Shown one piece after another: positions 59,655-64,000 of a DNA stretch of 64,000 nucleotides. The translations under genes were made by a program, and so were the position numbers. The DNA lies in assembly GCA_036270095.1 (NCBI GenBank), contig DATBDE010000149.1:1-64000 (forward strand), read 5' to 3'. The first letter of the stretch is position 1. Each line of letters begins with the position of its first letter. A model generated the notes under the pieces. It did no database searches. It was not told the DNA's origin and saw only the letters and a program-made list of their open reading frames with translations. This DNA comes from DATBDE01 sp036270095. Lineage in GTDB: Bacteria; Actinomycetota; Thermoleophilia; Solirubrobacterales; Solirubrobacteraceae.

Positions 59655-61556
59655 GTGTCGACCGCCGTTCTGGCCTCGCGACGCGGCGCCGCGCACCGCC
59701 GGCTCTCGCCCAGGCGCGTCGACGCGCTCGTGCTCGCCGCAATCGTCGCCTTCGTCGTGGTCTTCGACTACGCCTTCGCGTCGCGGTCGTACTTCTTCGG
59801 GGACGACTTCGTCGTGTTCTGGCAGGGCCGGACGCACGGCCTGACCCTCGACTACCTGACCTCACCGGCGACCGCCCACTTCGCGCCCGGCCATCGCCTG
59901 CTGTCCTACGGGCTGTACCGGATCGCGGGCCTTGACTTCGGGGCCGCGCTAGTCGTCCTCCTTGCCTTTCACGCCGCCTCGGTCGTGCTCATGCAGCGGA
60001 TCCTGGCGGCGCTCTTCGGGCGGGTCTGGTGGACCTTCGCGCTCGCGCTCACGTTCGGGCTCTCCGTCTTCTTCATGTCCATGCTCTGGTGGTTCTCCCC
60101 GGGGCTGCTGGCGCTTCCGGCTACGGCGTTCTCTCTCGCCTGCATCCATGCGTACCTGTGGTGGTGGCGCAGCCGGCGCAAGGCTTGGCTCATCTGGTCC
60201 GTCGTGGCTCTCTGCGGGGCGCTCTTCTTCTACGAGAAGGCGGTGCTGGTTCCCGTCTACCTGGTGTTGATGCAGCTGCTCCTGCTCGCGCCGTCCCAGC
60301 CGCTGCGCGTCCGCTTCCGCGTCGTCCTGCGCCAGTGGCGGATCTGGCTGCTGTACGCCGCGCCGGTCGTCCTCTACCTGATCGTGGTCCTCACGGGCAA
60401 CTACGAGGAGGGTGGCTCCACGCTGCCGGCGGCGATCTTCCCCGAGTACCTGCGGGCGGCCTGGTTCGACGGCTTCGCCCCATCCGTCCTGGGGGTGCGG
60501 GTACCGGACAGCGCGCTCGGCCTCGGAGAACAGATCGCGGTCTACGCGGCCCAGGCCGTCGTCGTCGGCGCGGTGGTGCTCAGCATCCTCCGGCGCCGGT
60601 CCGCTTGGCGGGCCTGGGCGGTTCTCGCGCTCGGGTTCGTAGCCAACATTCTCGTGCTGGTGCCCCGTGTCTCCGCCTACGGGCCCGACGTGGCGTATGT
60701 GACGCGGTACTACACCGAGGCTGCGTATCTGGTGCCGCTGGCGGTCGCGTGCGCCTTCGCGGTCCCCCGCAAGGAGCTCGACGAGGCCGCTCCGCTGCGC
60801 CTGCCGCGAGGGTGGGTGGGAGCGGCGGCAGCGCTCGCCCTCGCCGGCTACGTGGCGCTCGTGGTCGTCAGCGACAGCCGCCCGGTCGTCCCCGATACCG
60901 GGCTGCGCGTCGAGCCCTGGGTCGACCGGGTCGAGGCCGGCCTTGACCATGCGCGGCGGGTGGACGCACGGCCGGCCCTGCTCGACGGCCGCGTTCCCAA
61001 CGACGTGGTGGCGTCCTTCTCCGCACCGCCGCAGAATCGGTTCTCGGCCGTCATACCGATCTTCGACGACAAGGTGGGCTTCGACGTGGCGGCCGACCGC
61101 GTGTATCGCGTCGCTTCAGACGGGGCGGTGATCCCCGTCACCTTCCAGCGCTCTGTCGGTGGGACGCTCATCGAGCTCGGGCGCGCGGGTACGGCGACGA
61201 TCCAGGGCGGAACTTGGGAGCAGCGCGGCGCGTCGACGTGCGTGATCCCCGGGAGCGGAAGCGCCACGCTTCAGATCGAGCCGCACCCCTCGCTCCGCGG
61301 CAAGGGACCGTGGTGGGTCCGGACGCGCTACACCTCGCCGACGTCGCTCGTCTCGGCCCCCAACGTCGGGCTCGGCTACGCGATCGGCGGCGCCGAACCG
61401 CTGCCCGCCGCCCCGTTCGGGGCGGCCCGGCTCGTCCGCGTCGACACCCTGCCGGGGCCCGGGCGCTTCAACGGCATCCGGTTCCTCATCTCGGTCCGGG
61501 CCTGCTTCGCCTTTGTCGAGGTCGGTCGCTTCCGCGATGCGGGCGGCCCGGTCTGA
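59655..61556 (+). CDS. Multi-span membrane protein, possible GT-C enzyme
   Basis: 633 residues, GTG start set by the TAGTCT hexamer. About ten spans in residues 25-430, with an acidic first outer loop (SRSYFFGDDFVVFWQGRTHG) and FAPGHRLLSYGLYRIAG like glycosyltransferase membrane families; the rest (about 450-633) is a periplasmic beta-rich domain with YASDGAVIPVTFQ-type strands. No known name. Fourth in the plus-strand series after the AftD-like genes, so a role in the same glycan is likely. Confidence 0.68.
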   Translation: MSTAVLASRRGAAHRRLSPRRVDALVLAAIVAFVVVFDYAFASRSYFFGDDFVVFWQGRTHGLTLDYLTSPATAHFAPGHRLLSYGLYRIAGLDFGAALVVLLAFHAASVVLMQRILAALFGRVWWTFALALTFGLSVFFMSMLWWFSPGLLALPATAFSLACIHAYLWWWRSRRKAWLIWSVVALCGALFFYEKAVLVPVYLVLMQLLLLAPSQPLRVRFRVVLRQWRIWLLYAAPVVLYLIVVLTGNYEEGGSTLPAAIFPEYLRAAWFDGFAPSVLGVRVPDSALGLGEQIAVYAAQAVVVGAVVLSILRRRSAWRAWAVLALGFVANILVLVPRVSAYGPDVAYVTRYYTEAAYLVPLAVACAFAVPRKELDEAAPLRLPRGWVGAAAALALAGYVALVVVSDSRPVVPDTGLRVEPWVDRVEAGLDHARRVDARPALLDGRVPNDVVASFSAPPQNRFSAVIPIFDDKVGFDVAADRVYRVASDGAVIPVTFQRSVGGTLIELGRAGTATIQGGTWEQRGASTCVIPGSGSATLQIEPHPSLRGKGPWWVRTRYTSPTSLVSAPNVGLGYAIGGAEPLPAAPFGAARLVRVDTLPGPGRFNGIRFLISVRACFAFVEVGRFRDAGGPV

Positions 61557-61658
61557 CCGCGCTGGGCCGCTGGTTGCAAACGCCCGTCGGGGGCGCTGTT
61601 AGGGTCGCGCCACCGATTCGACCGACGCCCTGGCGGCGTCCGAGCTCAAGGGGGAGAC

Positions 61659-62516
61659 GTGCGATCTACGCGCAAGACGGTGGGGGTCGCCCTCGCGCTG
61701 ACAGCGCTGTGCGGCGCCATGCTGGCGGCTCCGATGGCGGCACCGGCGAAGTCCCCGGCGACGACCAAGAACAAGGAGCGCAAGCAGAACAAGAAGATCG
61801 GCACGGCCTCCGCCCAGGCCAAGCAGGCCGCGGCGGCGATTCCGGTGCTGGCGGCGCAGCTCGGCACCGTCAACGCGTCGGCGGTGCAGATCGTCACCGA
61901 CCTGGGCTCGCCCAAACAGCTCGCCAACAACGTGAACTTCCTCATCGCCGCAGCCGGCGCGCTGGCCAACGACGTCAACGCGCTCAAGAGCGTGGACACC
62001 AAGCACGACACGCAGATCGCGCAGCTGCAGAAGCAGACCATCCTCGCCACGCAGCTGGCGGTGGGCGGGACGAACCAGAACAGCTGCTTCGGCGAGTCGC
62101 CGTCGCTGCCCTCCAGCCGCAACGCGCAGGTCCTCAGCCTCACCTGCCTGATCACCACCAACGGCGCGGTGACGCTGCCCGCTTCGTGCCGCTCGAACAA
62201 GTCCAACGGCGGAGATTGCCTGCACGCGCGGGTGCTGTCCTACGACGCCGAGACCAACCCCGGCGGCGTGGTCAGCGACGCGGTGGCGGGCCAGGACAAG
62301 ACGCTGACCCAGCGCAACGCGCTGACGAGCTCGGACCCGACCGGGTTCGCCCAGCAGCTCCTGAGCAGCGACGCGAACCCGACCGACCTGCTCGCCGGCG
62401 TGACCGTGCAGCCGATCGCCGGAGCGACGAGCGCGAACCCGGTGATCGTGCACCTGTCGATTCTCGCGTTCGACTCGAACCCGGACACGAGCGGGAACGC
62501 GCCGATCACGCCCTGA
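61659..62516 (+). CDS. Secreted protein of unknown function with coiled N-terminal half
   Basis: 285 residues from GTG 61659, with AAGGGG five bases upstream. Signal peptide 1-30 (VGVALALTALCGAMLAA, cleavage near PAKS). A Lys/Ala/Gln-rich helical part (NKERKQNKKIGTASAQAKQA) precedes HDTQIAQLQKQTILATQLAV, and the C-terminal half is beta-like with three Cys. No family recognised. Upstream TAGGGT (61600-61605) could be the -10 of a transcript with a roughly 50-base leader. A perfect palindromic repeat follows ten bases after the stop. Confidence 0.72.
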   Translation: MRSTRKTVGVALALTALCGAMLAAPMAAPAKSPATTKNKERKQNKKIGTASAQAKQAAAAIPVLAAQLGTVNASAVQIVTDLGSPKQLANNVNFLIAAAGALANDVNALKSVDTKHDTQIAQLQKQTILATQLAVGGTNQNSCFGESPSLPSSRNAQVLSLTCLITTNGAVTLPASCRSNKSNGGDCLHARVLSYDAETNPGGVVSDAVAGQDKTLTQRNALTSSDPTGFAQQLLSSDANPTDLLAGVTVQPIAGATSANPVIVHLSILAFDSNPDTSGNAPITP

Positions 62517-62526
62517 GAGACGACCA

Positions 62527-62585
62527 GGGGTCAAGTCTTTCTTGGCCACACCGGACTCCGGTGTGGCCAAGAAAGACTTGACCCC
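62527..62585. repeat. Palindromic repeat copy 2 (perfect 59-bp palindrome)
   Basis: Two exact 29-base arms around a single central base, starting GGGGTCAAGTCTTTCTTGGC and ending in its complement. It lies between the stop at 62516 and the cysE promoter and may also end transcription. Copy 1 lies inside the rRNA methyltransferase gene (13145-13203). Confidence 0.92.
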
Positions 62586-62613
62586 GCTTCCCGGGCCGCC
62601 CTCCGGTGCGCTG

Positions 62614-62619
62614 TAGCCT
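62614..62619 (+). promoter_or_regulatory. -10 element of a leaderless cysE transcript
   Basis: TAGCCT, seven bases, then GTG 62627. No Shine-Dalgarno. Confidence 0.5.
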
Positions 62620-62626
62620 CTGCCGG

Positions 62627-63367
62627 GTGTTCGGACTGGAAGTCCTGGGGCGGGTCATGACCGAAGTGCGCCGCGACGTCGGCGCCGCCCGCGAGCGCGA
62701 TCCCGCCGCGCGCGACGTCGGCCCGGCCGAGATCCTCGCCGCCTGGCCAGGCGTGCACGCGCTGCTCAGCCACCGCATCGCCCATCGCCTGCACGAAGCG
62801 CAAGTGCCGGTGGCGCCGCGGGTGCTGGCCACGGCCACCCGGGCGCTGACCGGGATCGAGATTCACCCGGCCGCGGAGATCGGCGCGCGCTTCTTCATCG
62901 ACCACGGGTCGGGCGTCGTGGTGGGCGAGACGGCCGAGATCGGCGACAACGTGACCCTCTACCAGGGCGTGACCCTGGGCGGCACCGGCTTCGCGACCGG
63001 AAAGCGCCACCCGACCATCGAGGACAACGTCACGATCGGCTCCGGTGCCAAGCTCCTCGGCCCCATCACGATCGGTCACGGCGCCAAAGTGGGCGCCAAC
63101 TCGGTGGTGATCACGGACGTGCCGCCGCACTCCACCGTCGTCGGCAACCCCGGCCACCCGGTGCGGGTCGAGGGCCGGCGGCCCGAGGGCCCCGACGCGG
63201 ACTGGATCCACCTGCCCGACCCGATCGCCGAGGCGATCAAGGCGCTCTCGGGGCGGATCGCCGAGCTCGAGCGCCAGGTCGCCGAGCAGTCCGGCACCGC
63301 GCAGCAACCGGTGGCCGAGGTGCGGCCGCTGCGCCCCGTCAAGGGCCCCAATCCGGCGGGCGGATGA
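62627..63367 (+). CDS. cysE: Serine O-acetyltransferase
   Basis: 246 residues from GTG 62627 (ATG 62657 possible). N-terminal helical part RDPAARDVGPAEILAAWPGV with HALLSHRIAHRL, then left-handed beta-helix hexapeptides: GIEIHPAAEIGARFFIDHGS, VVVGETAEIGDNVTLYQGVT, LGGTGFATGKRHPTIEDNV. H898-type catalytic His pair is represented by FIDHG and KRHPTI. The C-terminal extension has a coiled coil (RIAELERQVAEQ) and a Pro-rich tail. It supplies O-acetylserine to cysK. Overlaps the next gene by four bases. Confidence 0.95.
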   Translation: MFGLEVLGRVMTEVRRDVGAARERDPAARDVGPAEILAAWPGVHALLSHRIAHRLHEAQVPVAPRVLATATRALTGIEIHPAAEIGARFFIDHGSGVVVGETAEIGDNVTLYQGVTLGGTGFATGKRHPTIEDNVTIGSGAKLLGPITIGHGAKVGANSVVITDVPPHSTVVGNPGHPVRVEGRRPEGPDADWIHLPDPIAEAIKALSGRIAELERQVAEQSGTAQQPVAEVRPLRPVKGPNPAGG

Positions 63368-63735
63368 GGCGCGCGCCGCTCATCGTCCCGCTCGCCCTGC
63401 TGGCGCTCGCCGCGCCGGCCGCGGCCAAGACCTTCGACAACCCCAAGGGCACGCTCGCCGTCCCCGAGCACTCGAGCTTCACCATCGCGCTCGACAGCAA
63501 GGCCGGCACCGGCTTCACCTGGAAGCTGACGAAGCAGCCGAACCCGGAGATCGTCAAGTACGTGAGCGCCAAGACCGCGCCCGCCTCACAGCCGGGCGGC
63601 CCGACGCAGCAGCGCCTGAAGTTCAAGGCGCTGGACGCCGGCACGACGTCGATGACGATCGCCTACGTCACGCCCGGCCGCAACGGCCGCGCGGCCAAGA
63701 AGCTCGACCTCAAGGTCAAGGTCGCGAAGTCGTAG
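63364..63735 (+). CDS. Chagasin (I42) family cysteine-protease inhibitor
   Basis: 123 residues, ATGA overlap with cysE. Signal peptide 1-21 (RRAPLIVPLALLALAAPAAA). The inhibitor loops are recognisable: AGTGFTWKL for NPTTGYxW, GGPTQQRLKFKAL for GxxGxxxFxF, and TSMTIAYVTPG for the last strand. Bacterial I42 proteins block papain-type proteases in the periplasm or outside. The target is unknown. Its pairing with cysE has no clear metabolic logic. Confidence 0.8.
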   Translation: MRRAPLIVPLALLALAAPAAAKTFDNPKGTLAVPEHSSFTIALDSKAGTGFTWKLTKQPNPEIVKYVSAKTAPASQPGGPTQQRLKFKALDAGTTSMTIAYVTPGRNGRAAKKLDLKVKVAKS

Positions 63736-63999
63736 CTAGTAGGCGGTCGTCCGCGCCCGCGGGCGGGGGTGTGACTTGTACCGCGCGCCCGCGCCGCGGT
63801 TCCACAGCAGGTGGTCGACCGCCTGGGCGCTGGTGTCGCCGCGGGCGGCGACGATGAGCTCCACCGCCTGCACGGCGCACGCGCGCATCTCGACCTCCTC
63901 GCGCGAGCCGTGCTCGAGCCGCTCGCCGGCGTCGATCCGGCGCACGAGGTCGGCGTCGAACTCCAGCACCCCGTCCAGGCGCAGCACGTGCGGCACGAG
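63736..63999 (-). CDS. Queuosine salvage protein (DUF2419/Qng1-like), C-terminal fragment
   Basis: The frame is open to the right edge; about 88 residues are visible. It matches the family's C-terminus: VPHVLRLDGVLEFDADLVRR, then SREEVEMRACAVQAVELIVA, and the ending LLWNRGAGARY with PRARTTAY, corresponding to the usual HRTRTxFY. These enzymes release queuine from queuosine 5'-phosphate for reuse. The catalytic part lies outside the window, so the call rests on the tail alone. Its stop directly follows the convergent inhibitor gene's stop. Confidence 0.7.
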   Translation of the reverse strand, partial: LVPHVLRLDGVLEFDADLVRRIDAGERLEHGSREEVEMRACAVQAVELIVAARGDTSAQAVDHLLWNRGAGARYKSHPRPRARTTAY

Positions 64000-64000
64000 G

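Overview
The window is uniformly high-GC DNA with dense coding, many GTG/TTG starts, start/stop overlaps of 1-23 bases, and housekeeping genes of actinobacterial type. The mix of a thrS-infC-rpmI-rplT block, pheST fused to an arginine operon, abundant small secreted proteins, MviN-type extracellular domains and two AftD-like giants suggests an actinobacterium of the Thermoleophilia (Solirubrobacterales) kind. That assignment is inference from gene content; there is no 16S gene here.

Layout. 1-5.4 kb: tail of a DUF2252 gene, then (minus strand) a class II lanthipeptide locus made of a LanM synthetase and a precursor peptide with a Nif11-like leader, then a small secreted protein and a methyltransferase. 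5.4-9.4 kb: a frameshifted secreted protein gene, a class V aminotransferase-like enzyme, and a divergent pair (Rpf-like transglycosylase / secreted repeat protein) around a perfect CRP-type palindrome. 9.4-26.2 kb: core metabolism and information processing, with thrS, infC, rpmI, rplT, an rRNA methyltransferase interrupted in frame by a palindromic repeat, pheS, pheT, argC, argJ, argB, argD, argG and dnaE. 26.2-32.2 kb: two tandem secreted paralogues, a membrane protein with an MviN-like sensor domain, endonuclease IV, gltX, an HDOD-LuxR regulator and an Rrf2-type regulator.

32.2-61.6 kb is an envelope/extracellular glycan region: acyltransferase 3, several multi-membrane-span glycosyltransferases, two secreted GH39/GH5-type glycosidases, an O-antigen-ligase-like protein, a GT4 glycosyltransferase, an arylsulfotransferase, a four-gene minus-strand operon (GT39-like enzyme, HHxxxDG acyltransferase, methyltransferase, small membrane protein), and two tandem ~1450-residue AftD/DUF3367-like arabinofuranosyltransferase homologues with a lipoprotein and another membrane protein. 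cysK lies among them. 61.6-64 kb: a secreted protein, a second perfect copy of the palindromic repeat, cysE, a chagasin-family protease inhibitor and the C-terminus of a queuosine-salvage protein.

Two genome-wide themes stand out. Many genes lack a Shine-Dalgarno sequence and instead carry a TAnnnT hexamer (mostly TAGGCT/TAGGAT/TAGCAT) 6-9 bases before the start codon, which points to leaderless transcripts. A 59-bp palindrome occurs both between genes and inside a coding region. The most interesting single system is the lanthipeptide locus: a ProcM-like three-cysteine LanM overlapping the gene of its own four-cysteine precursor.
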